DNA of 64,000 bases from Canna indica (Eukaryota; Streptophyta; Magnoliopsida; Zingiberales; Cannaceae). Under the pieces are notes generated by a model that saw only the letters and a program-made list of their open reading frames with translations, was not told the DNA's origin and did not search any database. The translations under genes and the position numbers were made by a program. The stretch is taken from assembly GCA_034359265.1 (NCBI GenBank), contig CP136890.1, forward strand, positions 49,202,501-49,266,500, in the 5' to 3' direction. Below are positions 48,992-62,907 of the stretch, piece after piece (position 1 is the stretch's first letter; every line of letters begins with the position of its first letter).

Positions 48992-51010
48992 TGCATTAGT
49001 CTATCAAAAATAACTCAATTAACAACTTCTCCCATCTCAGTGAATGTTCTGGAGTGGCTTGAGATTCAGATTGCTGGGCGTTTCGAGCCGATACCCTGTA
49101 GTTCAATCAGTCGGCTTCGTTCACGATTCTATTCGAAAAATCTTGCAATTCTTTGCATTAGTCTGTCAAAAATAACTCGATTAACAACTTCTCCCATCAC
49201 AGTGAATGTTCTGGAGTCGCTCGGGACTCAGATTGCTGGGCATTTCGAGACGATACCCCGTAGTTCAATCATTCGGCTTCGTTCAAGATTCTATTCGAAA
49301 AATCTTGCAATTCTTTGCATTAGTTTATCAAAAATAACTCGATTAACAACTTCTCCCATCACAGTGAATGTTCTGGAGTCGCTCGGGACTCAGATTGCTG
49401 GGCGTTTCGAGCCGATACCCTGTAGTTCAATCAGTCGGCTTCGTTCACGATTCTATTCGAAAAATCTTGCAATTCTTTGCATTAGTCTGTCAAAAATAAC
49501 TCGATTAACAACTTCTCCCATCACAGTGAATGTTCTGGAGTCGCTCGGGACTCAGATTGCTGCGTGTTTCGAGTCGATACTCCGAAGTTCAATCAGTCGG
49601 CTTCGTTCAAGATTCTATTCGAAAAATCTTGCAATTCAATGCATTAGTCTATCAAAAATAACTCAATTAACAACTTCTCCCATCTCAGTGAATGTTCTGG
49701 AGTGGCTTGAGATTCAGATTGCTGGGCGTTTCGAGCCGATACCCTGTAGTTCAATCAGTCGGCTTCGTTCACGATTCTATTCGAAAAATCTTGCAATTCT
49801 TTGCATTTGTCTGTCAAAAATAACTCGATTAACAACTTCTCCCATCACAGTGAATGTTCTGGAGTCGCTCGGGACTCAGATTGCTGGGCATTTCGAGACG
49901 ATACCCCGTAGTTCAATCATTCGGCTTCGTTCAAGATTCTATTCGAAAAATCTTGCAATTCTTTGCATTAGTTTGTCAAAAATAACTCGATTAACAACTT
50001 CTCCCATCACAGTGAATGTTCTGGAGTCGCTCGGGACTCAGATTGCTGGGCGTTTCGAGCCGATACCCTGTAGTTCAATCAGTCGGCTTCGTTCACGATT
50101 CTATTCGAAAAATCTTGCAATTCTTTGCATTAGTCTGTCAAAAATAACTCGATTAACAACTTCTCCCATCACAGTGAATGTTCTGGAGTCGCTCGGGACT
50201 CAGATTGCTGCGTGTTTCGAGTCGATACTCCGAAGTTCAATCAGTCGGCTTCGTTCAAGATTCTATTCGAAAAATCTTGCAATTCAATGCATTAGTCTAT
50301 CAAAAATAACTCAATTAACAACTTCTCCCATCTCAGTGAATGTTCTGGAGTGGCTTGAGATTCAGATTGCTGGGCGTTTCGAGCCGATACCCTGTAGTTC
50401 AATCAGTCGGCTTCGTTCACGATTCTATTCGAAAAATCTTGCAATTCTTTGCATTAGTCTGTCAAAAATAACTCGATTAACAACTTCTCCCATCACAGTG
50501 AATGTTCTGGAGTCGCTCGGGACTCAGATTGCTGGGCATTTCGAGACGATACCCCGTAGTTCAATCAGTCGGATTCGTTCAAGATTCTATTCGAAAAATC
50601 TTGCAATTCTTTGCATTAGTCTGTCAAAAATAACTCGATTAACAACTTCTCCCATCACAGTGAATGTTCTGGAGTCGCTCGGGACTCAGATTGCTGGGTG
50701 TTTCGAGCCGATACCCCGAAGTTCAATCAGTCGGCTTCGTTCAAGATTCTATTCGAAAAATGTTGCAATTCTTTGCATTAGTCTGTCAAAAATAACTCGA
50801 TTAACAACTTCTCCCATCTCAGTGAATGTTCTGGAGTCGCTCGGGACTCAGATTGCTGGGCGTTTCGAGCCGATACCCTGTAGTTCAATCAGTCGGCTTC
50901 GTTCACGATTCTATTCGAAAAATCTTGCAATTCTTTGCATTAGTCTGTCAAAAATAACTCGATTAACAACTTCTCCCATCACAGTGAATGTTCTGGAGTC
51001 GCTCGGGACT
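48992..51010 (+). repeat. Thirteen-monomer (2106-bp) duplication, copy 1
   Basis: Matches 51098-53116 at an offset of 2106 bp. Shared rare markers are TTAGTTTATCAAAA (49319 region), GCATTTGTCTG (49803 region), GATACTCCGAAG and CAGTCGGATTCG. Ends at 51010, after which a C-to-T gives GGGACTTAG. Confidence 0.88.
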
Positions 51011-51097
51011 TAGATTGCTGGGTGTTTCGAGCCGATACCCCGAAGTTCAATCAGTCGGCTTCGTTCAAGATTCAATTCCAAAAATCTTGCAATTCAA

Positions 51098-53116
51098 TGC
51101 ATTAGTCTATCAAAAATAACTCAATTAACAACTTCTCCCATCTCAGTGAATGTTCTGGAGTGGCTTGAGATTCAGATTGCTGGGCGTTTCGAGCCGATAC
51201 CCTGTAGTTCAATCAGTCGGCTTCGTTCACGATTCTATTCGAAAAATCTTGCAATTCTTTGCATTAGTCTGTCAAAAATAACTCGATTAACAACTTCTCC
51301 CATCACAGTGAATGTTCTGGAGTCGCTCGGGACTCAGATTGCTGGGCATTTCGAGACGATACCCCGTAGTTCAATCATTCGGCTTCGTTCAAGATTCTAT
51401 TCGAAAAATCTTGCAATTCTTTGCATTAGTTTATCAAAAATAACTCGATTAACAACTTCTCCCATCACAGTGAATGTTCTGGAGTCGCTCGGGACTCAGA
51501 TTGCTGGGCGTTTCGAGCCGATACCCTGTAGTTCAATCAGTCGGCTTCGTTCACGATTCTATTCGAAAAATCTTGCAATTCTTTGCATTAGTCTGTCAAA
51601 AATAACTCGATTAACAACTTCTCCCATCACAGTGAATGTTCTGGAGTCGCTCGGGACTCAGATTGCTGCGTGTTTCGAGTCGATACTCCGAAGTTCAATC
51701 AGTCGGCTTCGTTCAAGATTCTATTCGAAAAATCTTGCAATTCAATGCATTAGTCTATCAAAAATAACTCAATTAACAACTTCTCCCATCTCAGTGAATG
51801 TTCTGGAGTGGCTTGAGATTCAGATTGCTGGGCGTTTCGAGCCGATACCCTGTAGTTCAATCAGTCGGCTTCGTTCACGATTCTATTCGAAAAATCTTGC
51901 AATTCTTTGCATTTGTCTGTCAAAAATAACTCGATTAACAACTTCTCCCATCACAGTGAATGTTCTGGAGTCGCTCGGGACTCAGATTGCTGGGCATTTC
52001 GAGACGATACCCCGTAGTTCAATCATTCGGCTTCGTTCAAGATTCTATTCGAAAAATCTTGCAATTCTTTGCATTAGTTTGTCAAAAATAACTCGATTAA
52101 CAACTTCTCCCATCACAGTGAATGTTCTGGAGTCGCTCGGGACTCAGATTGCTGGGCGTTTCGAGCCGATACCCTGTAGTTCAATCAGTCGGCTTCGTTC
52201 ACGATTCTATTCGAAAAATCTTGCAATTCTTTGCATTAGTCTGTCAAAAATAACTCGATTAACAACTTCTCCCATCACAGTGAATGTTCTGGAGTCGCTC
52301 GGGACTCAGATTGCTGCGTGTTTCGAGTCGATACTCCGAAGTTCAATCAGTCGGCTTCGTTCAAGATTCTATTCGAAAAATCTTGCAATTCAATGCATTA
52401 GTCTATCAAAAATAACTCAATTAACAACTTCTCCCATCTCAGTGAATGTTCTGGAGTGGCTTGAGATTCAGATTGCTGGGCGTTTCGAGCCGATACCCTG
52501 TAGTTCAATCAGTCGGCTTCGTTCACGATTCTATTCGAAAAATCTTGCAATTCTTTGCATTAGTCTGTCAAAAATAACTCGATTAACAACTTCTCCCATC
52601 ACAGTGAATGTTCTGGAGTCGCTCGGGACTCAGATTGCTGGGCATTTCGAGACGATACCCCGTAGTTCAATCAGTCGGATTCGTTCAAGATTCTATTCGA
52701 AAAATCTTGCAATTCTTTGCATTAGTCTGTCAAAAATAACTCGATTAACAACTTCTCCCATCACAGTGAATGTTCTGGAGTCGCTCGGGACTCAGATTGC
52801 TGGGTGTTTCGAGCCGATACCCCGAAGTTCAATCAGTCGGCTTCGTTCAAGATTCTATTCGAAAAATGTTGCAATTCTTTGCATTAGTCTGTCAAAAATA
52901 ACTCGATTAACAACTTCTCCCATCTCAGTGAATGTTCTGGAGTCGCTCGGGACTCAGATTGCTGGGCGTTTCGAGCCGATACCCTGTAGTTCAATCAGTC
53001 GGCTTCGTTCACGATTCTATTCGAAAAATCTTGCAATTCTTTGCATTAGTCTGTCAAAAATAACTCGATTAACAACTTCTCCCATCACAGTGAATGTTCT
53101 GGAGTCGCTCGGGACT
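51098..53116 (+). repeat. Thirteen-monomer (2106-bp) duplication, copy 2
   Basis: Second copy with the same rare markers (TTTATCAAAA near 51431 and GCATTTGTCTG near 51909). The 87 bp between the copies (51011-51097) come from a CAATTCC-type monomer typical of the first third of the window, so the junction is a recombination scar. Confidence 0.88.
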
Positions 53117-56100
53117 CAGATTGCTGCGTGTTTCGAGTCGATACCCCGAAGTTCAATCAGTCGGCTTCGTTCAAGATTCTATTCGAAAAATCTTGCAATT
53201 CAATGCATTAGTCTATCAAAAATAACTCAATTAACAACTTCTCCCATCTCAGTGAATGTTCTGGAGTGGCTTGAGATTCAGATTGCTGGGCGTTTCGAGC
53301 CGATACCCTGTAGTTCAATCAGTCGGCTTCGTTCAAGATTCTATTCGAAAAATCATGCAATTCTTTGCATTAATCTGTAAAAAATAACTCGATTAACAAC
53401 TTCTCCCATCACAGTGAATGTTCTGGAGTCGCTCGGGACTCATATTGCTGGGTGTTTCGAGCCGATACCCCGAAGTTCAATCAGTCGGCTTCGTTCAAGA
53501 TTCTATTCGAAAAATCTTGCAATTCTTTGCATTAGTCTATCAAAAATAACTCAATTAACAACTTCTCCCATCTCAGTGAATGTTCTGGAGTGGCTTGAGA
53601 TTCAGATTGCTGGGCGTTTCGAGCCGATACCCTGTAGTTCAATCAGTCGGCTTCGTTCACGATTCTATTCGAAAAATCTTGCAATTCTTTGCATTAGTCT
53701 GTCAAAAATAACTCGATTAACAACTTCTCCCATCACAGTGAATGTTCTGGAGTCGCTCGGGACTCAGATTGCTGGGCATTTCGAGACGATACCCCGTAGT
53801 TCAATCAGTCGGCTTCGTTCAAGATTCTATTCGAAAAATCATGCAATTCTTTGCATTAGTCTGTCAAAAATAACTCGATTAACAACTTCTCCCATCACAG
53901 TGAATGTTCTGGAGTCGCTCGGGACTCAGATTGCTGGGTGTTTCGAGCCGATACCCCGAAGTTCAATCAGTCGGCTTCGTTCAAGATTCTATTCGAAAAA
54001 TCTTGCAATTCTTTGCATTAGTCTGTCAAAAATAACTCGATTAACAACTTCTCCCATCACAGTGAATGTTCTGGAGTCGCTCGGGACTCAGATTGCTGGG
54101 CATTTCGAGACGATACCCCGTAGTTCAATCAGTCGGCTTCGTTCAAGATTCTATTCGAAAAATCTTGCAATTCTTTGCATTAGTCTGTCAAAAATAACTC
54201 GATTAACAACTTCTCCCATCACAGTGAATGTTCTGGAGTCGCTCGGGACTCAGATTGCTGGGTGTTTCGAGCCGATACCCCGAAGTTCAATCAGTCGGCT
54301 TCGTTCAAGATTCTATTCGAAAAATGTTGCAATTCTTTGCATTAGTCTTTCAAAAATAACTCGATTAACAACTTCTCCCATCACAGTGAATGTTCTGAAG
54401 TCGCTCGGGACTCAGATTGCTGGGCATTTCGAGTCGATACCCCGTAGTTCAATCAGTCGGCTTCGTTCAAGATTCAATTCGAAAAATCTTGCAATTCTTT
54501 GCATTAGTCTGTCAAAAATAACTTGATTAACAACTTCTCCCATCACAGTGAATGTTCTGGAGTCGCTCGGGACTCAGATTGCTGGGCGTTTCGAGTCGAT
54601 ACCCCGTAGTTCAATCAGTCGGCTTCGTTCAAGATTCTATTCGAAAAATCATGCAATTCTTTGCATTAGTCTGTCAAAAATAACTCGATTAACAACTTCT
54701 CCCATCACAGTGAATGTTCTGGAGTCGCTCGGGACTCAGATTGCTGGGTGTTTCGAGCCGATACCCCGAAGTTCAATCAGTCGGCTTCGTTCAAGATTTT
54801 ATTCGAAAAATCTTGCAATTCTTTGCATTAGTCTATCAAAAATAACTCAATTAACAACTTCACCCATCTCAGTGAATGTTCTGGAATGGCTTGAGATTCA
54901 GATTGCTGGGCATTTCGAGCCGATACCCTGTAGTTCAATCAGTCGGCTTCGTTCACGATTCTATTCGAAAAATCTTGCAATTCTTTGCATTAGTCTGTCA
55001 AAAATAACTCGATTAACAACTTCTCCCATCACAGTGAATGTTCTGGAGTCGCTCGGGACTCAGATTGCTGGGCATTTCGAGACGATACCCCGTAGTTCAA
55101 TCATTCGGCTTCGTTCAAGATTCTATTCGAAAAATCTTGCAATTCTTTGCATTAGTTTGTCAAAAATAACTCGATTAACAACTTCTCCCATCACAGTGAA
55201 TGTTCTGGAGTCGCTCGGGACTCAGATTGCTGGGCGTTTCGAGCCGATACCCTGTAGTTCAATCAGTCGGCTTCGTTCACGATTCTATTCGAAAAATCTT
55301 GCAATTCTTTGCATTAGTCTGTCAAAAATAACTCGATTAACAACTTCTCCCATCACAGTGAATGTTCTGGAGTCGCTCGGGACTCAGATTGCTGGGTGTT
55401 TCGAGCCGATACCCCGAAGTTCAATCAGTCGGCTTCGTTCAAGATTCTATTCGAAAAATGTTGCAATTCTTTGCATTAGTCTGTCAAAAATAACTCGATT
55501 AACAACTTCTCCCATCTCAGTGAATGTTCTGGAGTCGCTCGGGATTCAGATTGCTGGGCGTTTCGAGCCGATACCCCGAAGTTCAATCAGTCGGCTTCGT
55601 TCAAGATTCTATTCGAAAAATCTTGCAATTCTTTGCATTAATCTGTCAAAAATAACTCGATTAACAACTTCTCCCATCTCAGTGAATGTTCTGGAGTGGC
55701 TTGAGATTCAGATTGCTGGGCGTTTCGAGCCGATACCCTGTAGTTCAATCAGTCGGCTTCGTTCACGATTCTATTCGAAAAATCTTGCAATTCTTTGCAT
55801 TAGTCTGTCAAAAATAACTCGATTAACAACTTCTCCCATCACAGTGAATGTTCTGGAGTCGCTCGGGACTCAGATTGCTGGGCATTTCGAGACGATACCC
55901 CGTAGTTCAATCAGTCGGCTTCGTTCAAGATTCTATTCGAAAAATCTTGCAATTCTTTGCATTAGTCTGTCAAAAATAACTCGATTAACAACTTCTCCCA
56001 TCACAGTGAATGTTCTGGAGTCGCTCGGGACTCAGATTGCTGGGTGTTTCGAGCCGATACCCCGAAGTTCAATCAGTCGGCTTCGTTCAAGATTCTATTC

Positions 56101-59100
56101 GAAAAATGTTGCAATTCTTTGCATTAGTCTTTCAAAAATAACTCGATTAACAACTTCTCCCATCTCAGTTAATGTTCTGGAGTCGCTCGGGATTCAGATT
56201 GCTGGGCGTTTCGAGTCGATACCCCGTAGTTCAATCAGTCGGCTTCGTTCAAGATTCTATTCGAAAAATCATGCAATTCTTTGCATTAGTCTGTCAAAAA
56301 TAACTCGATTAACAACTTCTCCCATCACAGTGAATGTTCTGGAGTCGCTCGGGACTCAGATTGCTGGGTGTTTCGAGCCGATACCCCGAAGTTCGATCAG
56401 TCGGCTTCGTTCAAGATTCTATTCGAAAAATCTTGCAATTCTTTGCATTAGTCTATCAAAAATAACTCAATTAACAACTTCTCCCATCTCAGTGAATGTT
56501 CTGGAGTGGCTTGAGATTCAGATTGCTGGGCGTTTCGAGCCGATACCCTGTAGTTCAATCAGTCGGCTTCGTTCACGATTCTATTCGAAAAATCTTGCAA
56601 TTCTTTGCATTAGTCTGTCAAAAATAACTCGATTAACAACTTCTCCCATCTCAGTGAATGTTCTGGAGTCGCTCGGGATTCAGATTGCTGGGCGTTTCGA
56701 GTCGATACCCCGTAGTTCAATCAGTCGGCTTCGTTCAAGATTCTATTCGAAAAATCTTGCAATTCTTTGCATTAGTCTGTCAAAAATAACTCGATTAACA
56801 ACTTCTCCCATCACAGTGAATGTTCTGGAGTCGCTCGGGACTCAGATTGCTGGGTGTTTCGAGCCGATACCCCGAAGTTCGATCAGTCGGCTTCGTTCAA
56901 GATTCTATTCGAAAAATCTTGCAATTCTTTGCATTAGTCTGTCAAAAATAACTCGATTAACAACTTCTCCCATCACAGTGAATGTTCTGGAGTCGCTCGG
57001 GACTCAGATTGCTGGGTGTTTCGAGCCGATACCCCGTAGTTCAATCAGTCGGCTTCGTTCAAGATTCTATTCGAAAAATCTTGCAATTCTTTACATTAGT
57101 CTGTCAAAAATAACTCGATTAACAACTTCTCCCATCACAGTGAATGTTCTGGAGTCGCTCGGGACTCAGATTGCTGGGTGTTTCGAGCCGATACCCCGAA
57201 GTTCGATCAGTCGGCTTCGTTCAAGATTCTATTCGAAAAATCTTGCAATTCTTTGCATTAGTCTGTCAAAAATAACTTGATTAACAACTTCTCCCATCAC
57301 AGTGAATGTTCTGGAGTCGCTCGGGACTCAGATTGCTGGGCGTTTCGAGCCGATACCCCGAAGTTCGATCAGTCGGCTTCGTTCAAGATTCTATTCGAAA
57401 AATCTTGCAATTCTTTGCATTAGTCTATCAAAAATAACTCAATTAACAACTTCTCCCATCTCAGTGAATGTTCTGGAGTGGCTTGAGATTCAGATTGCTG
57501 GGCGTTTCGAGCCGATACCCTGTAGTTCAATCAGTCGGCTTCGTTCACGATTCTATTCGAAAAATCTTGCAATTCTTTGCATTAGTCTGTCAAAAATAAC
57601 TCGATTAACAACTTCTCCCATCACAGTGAATGTTCTGGAGTCGCTCGGGACTCAGATTGCTGGGCATTTCGAGACGATACACCGTAGTTCAATCATTCGG
57701 CTTCGTTCAAGATTCTATTCGAAAAATCTTGCAATTCTTTGCATTAGTTTGTCAAAAATAACTCGATTAACAACTTCTCCCATCACAGTGAATGTTCTGG
57801 AGTCGCTCGGGACTCAGATTGCTGGGCGTTTCGAGCCGATACCCTGTAGTTCAATCAGTCGGCTTCGTTCACGATTCTATTCGAAAAATCTTGCAATTCT
57901 TTGCATTAGTCTGCCAAAAATAACTCGATTAACAACTTCTCCCATCACAGTGAATGTTCTGGAGTCGCTCGGGACTCAGATTGCTGGGCGTTTCGAGTCG
58001 ATACCCCGTAGTTCAATCAGTCGTCTTCGTTCAAGATTCTATTCGAAAAATCTTGCAATTCTTTGCATTAGTCTGTCAAAAATAACTCGATTAACAACTT
58101 CTCCCATCACAGTGAATGTTCTGGAGTCGCTCGGGACTCAGATTGCTGGGTGTTTCGAGCCGATACCCCGAAGTTCGATCAGTCGGCTTCGTTCAAGATT
58201 CTATTCGAAAAATCTTGCAATTCTTTGCATTAGTCTGTCAAAAATAACTCGATTAACAACTTCTTCCATCACAGTGAATGTTCTGGAGTCGCTCGGGACT
58301 CAGATTGCTGGGCGTTTCGAGCCGATACCCCGAAGTTCAATCAGTCGGCTTCGTTCAAGATTCTATTCGAAAAATCTTGCAATTCAATGCATTAGTCTGT
58401 CAAAAATAACTCAATTAACAACTTCTCCCATCTCAGTGAATGTTCTGGAGTGGCTTGAGATTCAGATTGCTGGGCGTTTCGAGCCGATACCCTGTAGTTC
58501 AATCAGTCGGCTTCGTTCACGATTCTATTCGAAAAATCTTGCAATTCAATGCATTAGTCTGTCAAAAATAACTCGATTAACAACTTCTCCCATCTCAGTG
58601 AATGTTCTGGAGTCGCTCGGGATTGAGATTGCTGGGCGTTTCGAGTCGATACCCCGTAGTTCAATCAGTCGGCTTCGTTCAAGATTCTATTCGAAAAATC
58701 TTGCAATTCTTTGCATTAGTCTATCAAAAATAACTCAATTAACAACTTCTCCCATCTCAGTGAATGTTCTGGAGTGGCTTGAGATTCAGATTGCTGGGCG
58801 TTTCGAGCCGATACCCTGTAGTTCAATCAGTCGGCTTCGTTCACGATTCTATTCGAAAAATCTTGCAATTCTTTGCATTAGTCTGTCAAAAATAACTCGA
58901 TTAACAACTTCTCCCATCACAGTGAATGTTCTGGAGTCGCTCGGGACTCAGATTGCTGGACATTTCGAGACGATACCCCGTAGTTCAATCAGTCGGCTTC
59001 GTTCAAGATTCTATTCGAAAAATCTTGCAATTCTTTGCATTAGTCTGTCAAAAATAACTCGATTAACAACTTCTCCCATCACAGTGAATGTTCTGGAGTC

Positions 59101-60541
59101 GCTCGGGACTCAGATTGCTGGGTGTTTCGAGCCGATACCTCGAAGTTCAATCAGTCGGCTTCGTTCAAGATTCTATTCGAAAAATGTTGCAATTCTTTGC
59201 ATTAGTCTTTCAAAAATAACTCGATTAACAACTTCTCCCATCACAGTGAATGTTCTGAAGTCGCTCGGGACTCAGATTGCTGGGCATTTCGAGTCGATAC
59301 CTCGTAGTTCAATCAGTCGGCTTCGTTCAAGATTCAATTCGAAAAATCTTGCAATTCTTTGCATTAGTCTGTCAAAAATAACTTGATTAACAACTTCTCC
59401 CATCACAGTGAATGTTCTGGAGTCGCTCGGGACTCAGATTGCTGGGCGTTTCGAGCCGATACCCCGAAGTTCAATCAGTCGGCTTCGTTCAAGATTCTAT
59501 TCGAAAAATCTTGCAATTCAATGCATTAGTCTGTCAAAAATAACTCGATTAACAACTTCTCCCATCTCAGTGAATGTTCTGGAGTCGCTCGGGATTCAGA
59601 TTGCTGGGCGTTTCGAGTCGATACCCCGTAGTTCAATCAGTCGGCGTCGTTCAAGATTCTATTCGAAAAATCTTGCAATTCTTTGCATTAGTCTGTCAAA
59701 AATAACTCGATTAACAACTTCTCCCATCACAGTGAATGTTCTGGAGTCGCTCGGGAGTCAGATTGCTGGGCATTTCGAGTCGATACCTCGTAGTTCAATC
59801 AGTCGGCTTCGTTCAAGATTCAATTCGAAAAATCTTGCAATTCTTTGCATTAGTCTACCAAAAATAACTTGATTAACAGCTTCTCCCATCACAGTGAATG
59901 TTCTGGAGTCGCTCGGGACTCAGATTGCTGGGTGTTTCGAGCCGATACCCCGAAGTTCAATCAGTCGGCTTCGTTCAAGATTCTATTCGAAAAATCTTGC
60001 AATTCAATGCATTAGTCTTTCAAAAATAACTCGATTAACAACTTCTCCCATCACAGTGAATGTTCTGAAGTCGCTCGGGACTCAGATTGCTGGGCATTTC
60101 GAGTCGATACCTCGTAGTTCAATCAGTCGGCTTCGTTCAAGATTCAATTCGAAAAATCTTGCAATTCTTTGCATTAGTCTGTCAAAAATAACTTGATTAA
60201 CAACTTCTCCCATCACAGTGAATGTTCTGGAGTCGCTCGGGACTCAGATTGCTGGGCGTTTCGAGCCGATACCCCGAAGTTCAATCAGTCGGCTTCGTTC
60301 AAGATTCTATTCGAAAAATGTTGCAATTCTTTGCATTAGTCTTTCAAAAATAACTCGATTAACAACTTCTCCCATCACAGTGAATGTTCTGAAGTCGCTC
60401 GGGACTCAGATTGCTGGGCATTTCGAGTCGATACCCCGTAGTTCAATCAGTCGGCTTCGTTCAAGATTCAATTCGAAAAATCTTGCAATTCTTTGCATTA
60501 GTCTGTCAAAAATAACTTGATTAACAACTTCTCCCATCACA

Positions 60542-61837
60542 GTGAATGTTCTGGAGTCGCTCGGGACTCAGATTGCTGGGCGTTTCGAGTCGATACCCCG
60601 TAGCTCAATCAGTCGGCTTCGTTCAAGATTCTATTCGAAAAATCATGCAATTCTTTGCATTAGTCTGTCAAAAATAACTCGATTAACAACTTCTCCCATC
60701 ACAGTGAATGTTCTGGAGTCGCTCGGGACTCAGATTGCTGGGTGTTTCGAGCCGATACCCCGAAGTTCAATCAGTCGGCTTCGTTCAAGATTTTATTCGA
60801 AAAATCTTGCAATTCTTTGCATTAGTCTGTCAAAAATAACTCGATTAACAACTTCTCCCATCACAGTGAATGTTCTGGAGTCGCTCGGGACTCAGATTGC
60901 TGGGTGTTTCGAGCCGATACCCCGAAGTTCGATCAGTCGGCTTCGTTCAAGATTCTATTCGAAAAATCTTGCAATTCTTTGCATTAGTCTGTCAGAAATA
61001 ACTCGATTAACAACTTCTCCCATCACAGTGAATGTTCTGGAGTCGCTCGGGACTCAGATTGCTGGGTGTTTCGAGCCGATACCCCGAAGTTCAATCAGTC
61101 GGCTTCGTTCAAGATTCTATTCGAAAAATGTTGCAATTCTTTGCATTAGTCTTTCAAAAATAACTCGATTAACAACTTCTCCCATCACAGTGAATGTTCT
61201 GAAGTCGCTCGGGACTCAGATTGCTGGGCATTTCGAGTCGATACCCCGTAGTTCAATCAGTCGGCTTCGTTCAAGATTCAATTCGAAAAATCTTGGAATT
61301 CTTTGCATTAGTCTGTCAAAAATAACTTGATTAACAACTTCTCCCATCACAGTGAATGTTCTGGAGTCGCTCGGGACTCAGATTGCTGGGCGTTTCGAGC
61401 CGATACCCCGAAGTTCAATCAGTCGGCTTCGTTCAAGATTCTATTCGAAAAATCTTGCAATTCAATGCATTAGTCTGTCAAAAATAACTCGATTAACAAC
61501 TTCTCCCATCTCAGTGAATGTTCTGGAGTCTCTCGGGATTCAGATTGCTGGGCGTTTCGAGTCGATACCCCGTAGTTCAATCAGTCGGCTTCGTTCAAGA
61601 TTCTATTCGAAAAATGTTGCAATTCTTTGCATTAGTCTTTCAAAAATAACTCGATTAACAACTTCTCCCATCACAGTGAATGTTCTGAAGTCGCTCGGGA
61701 CTCAGATTGCTGGGCATTTCGAGTCGATACCCCGTAGTTCAATCAGTCGGCTTCGTTCAAGATTCAATTCGAAAAATCTTGCAATTCTTTGCATTAGTCT
61801 GTCAAAAATAACTTGATTAACAACTTCTCCCATCACA
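60542..61837 (+). repeat. Eight-monomer HOR, copy 1
   Basis: 1296-bp unit (8 x 162) repeated from 61838. Markers are AAATCATGCAATTC, GATTTTATTCG, GTCTGTCAGAAATAAC, GTCTTTCAAAAA and CTTGGAATTC. Private change: GTAGCTCAATC near 60603. Confidence 0.8.
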
Positions 61838-62907
61838 GTGAATGTTCTGGAGTCGCTCGGGACTCAGATTGCTGGGCGTTTCGAGTCGATACCCCGTAGT
61901 TCAATCAGTCGGCTTCGTTCAAGATTCTATTCGAAAAATCATGCAATTCTTTGCATTAGTCTGTCAAAAATAACTCGATTAACAACTTCTCCCATCACAG
62001 TGAATGTTCTGGAGTCGCTCGGGACTCAGATTGCTGGGTGTTTCGAGCCGATACCCCGAAGTTCAATCAGTCGGCTTCGTTCAAGATTTTATTCGAAAAA
62101 TCTTGCAATTCTTTGCATTAGTCTGTCAAAAATAACTCGATTAACAACTTCTCCCATCACAGTGAATGTTCTGGAGTCGCTCGGGACTCAGATTGCTGGG
62201 TGTTTCGAGCCGATACCCCGAAGTTCGATCAGTCGGCTTCGTTCAAGATTCTATTCGAAAAATCTTGCAATTCTTTGCATTAGTCTGTCAGAAATAACTC
62301 GATTAACAACTTCTCCCATCACAGTGAATGTTCTGGAGTCGCTCGGGACTCAGATTGCTGGGTGTTTCGAGCCGATACCCCGAAGTTCAATCAGTCGGCT
62401 TCGTTCAAGATTCTATTCGAAAAATGTTGCAATTCTTTGCATTAGTCTTTCAAAAATAACTCGATTAACAACTTCTCCCATCACAGTGAATGTTCTGAAG
62501 TCGCTCGGGACTCAGATTGCTGGGCATTTCGAGTCGATACCCCGTAGTTCAATCAGTCGGCTTCGTTCAAGATTCAATTCGAAAAATCTTGGAATTCTTT
62601 GCATTAGTCTGTCAAAAATAACTTGATTAACAACTTCTCCCATCACAGTGAATGTTCTGGAGTCGCTCGGGACTCAGATTGCTGGGCGTTTCGAGCCGAT
62701 ACCCCGAAGTTCAATCAGTCGGCTTCGTTCAAGATTCTATTCGAAAAATCTTGCAATTCAATGCATTAGTCTGTCAAAAATAACTCGATTAACAACTTCT
62801 CCCATCTCAGTGAATGTTCTGGAGTCGCTCGGGATTCAGATTGCTGGGCGTTTCGAGTCGATACCCCGTAGTTCAATCTGTCGGCTTCGTTCAAGATTCT
62901 ATTCGAA
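61838..62907 (+). repeat. Eight-monomer HOR, copy 2 (partial)
   Basis: Follows copy 1 with the same ordered markers and the same translated frame for five monomers. It diverges at about 62908, where CTTGCAATTC replaces GTTGCAATTC and a five-monomer repeat begins. Confidence 0.78.

Larger units (their letters stand above)
44867..58600 (+). repeat. Sub-array 5: GCTGCGTG / GAGACG HOR region
   Basis: All 162-bp phased. Recurrent markers are GGCATTTCGAGACG, CAATCATTCGG, GCTGCGTGTTTCGAGTCG and TTCACGATTC. The upstream half (45-53 kb) is strongly organised into HORs of 6, 11 and 13 monomers; 53.4-58.6 kb is more mosaic. No unique sequence. Confidence 0.8.
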
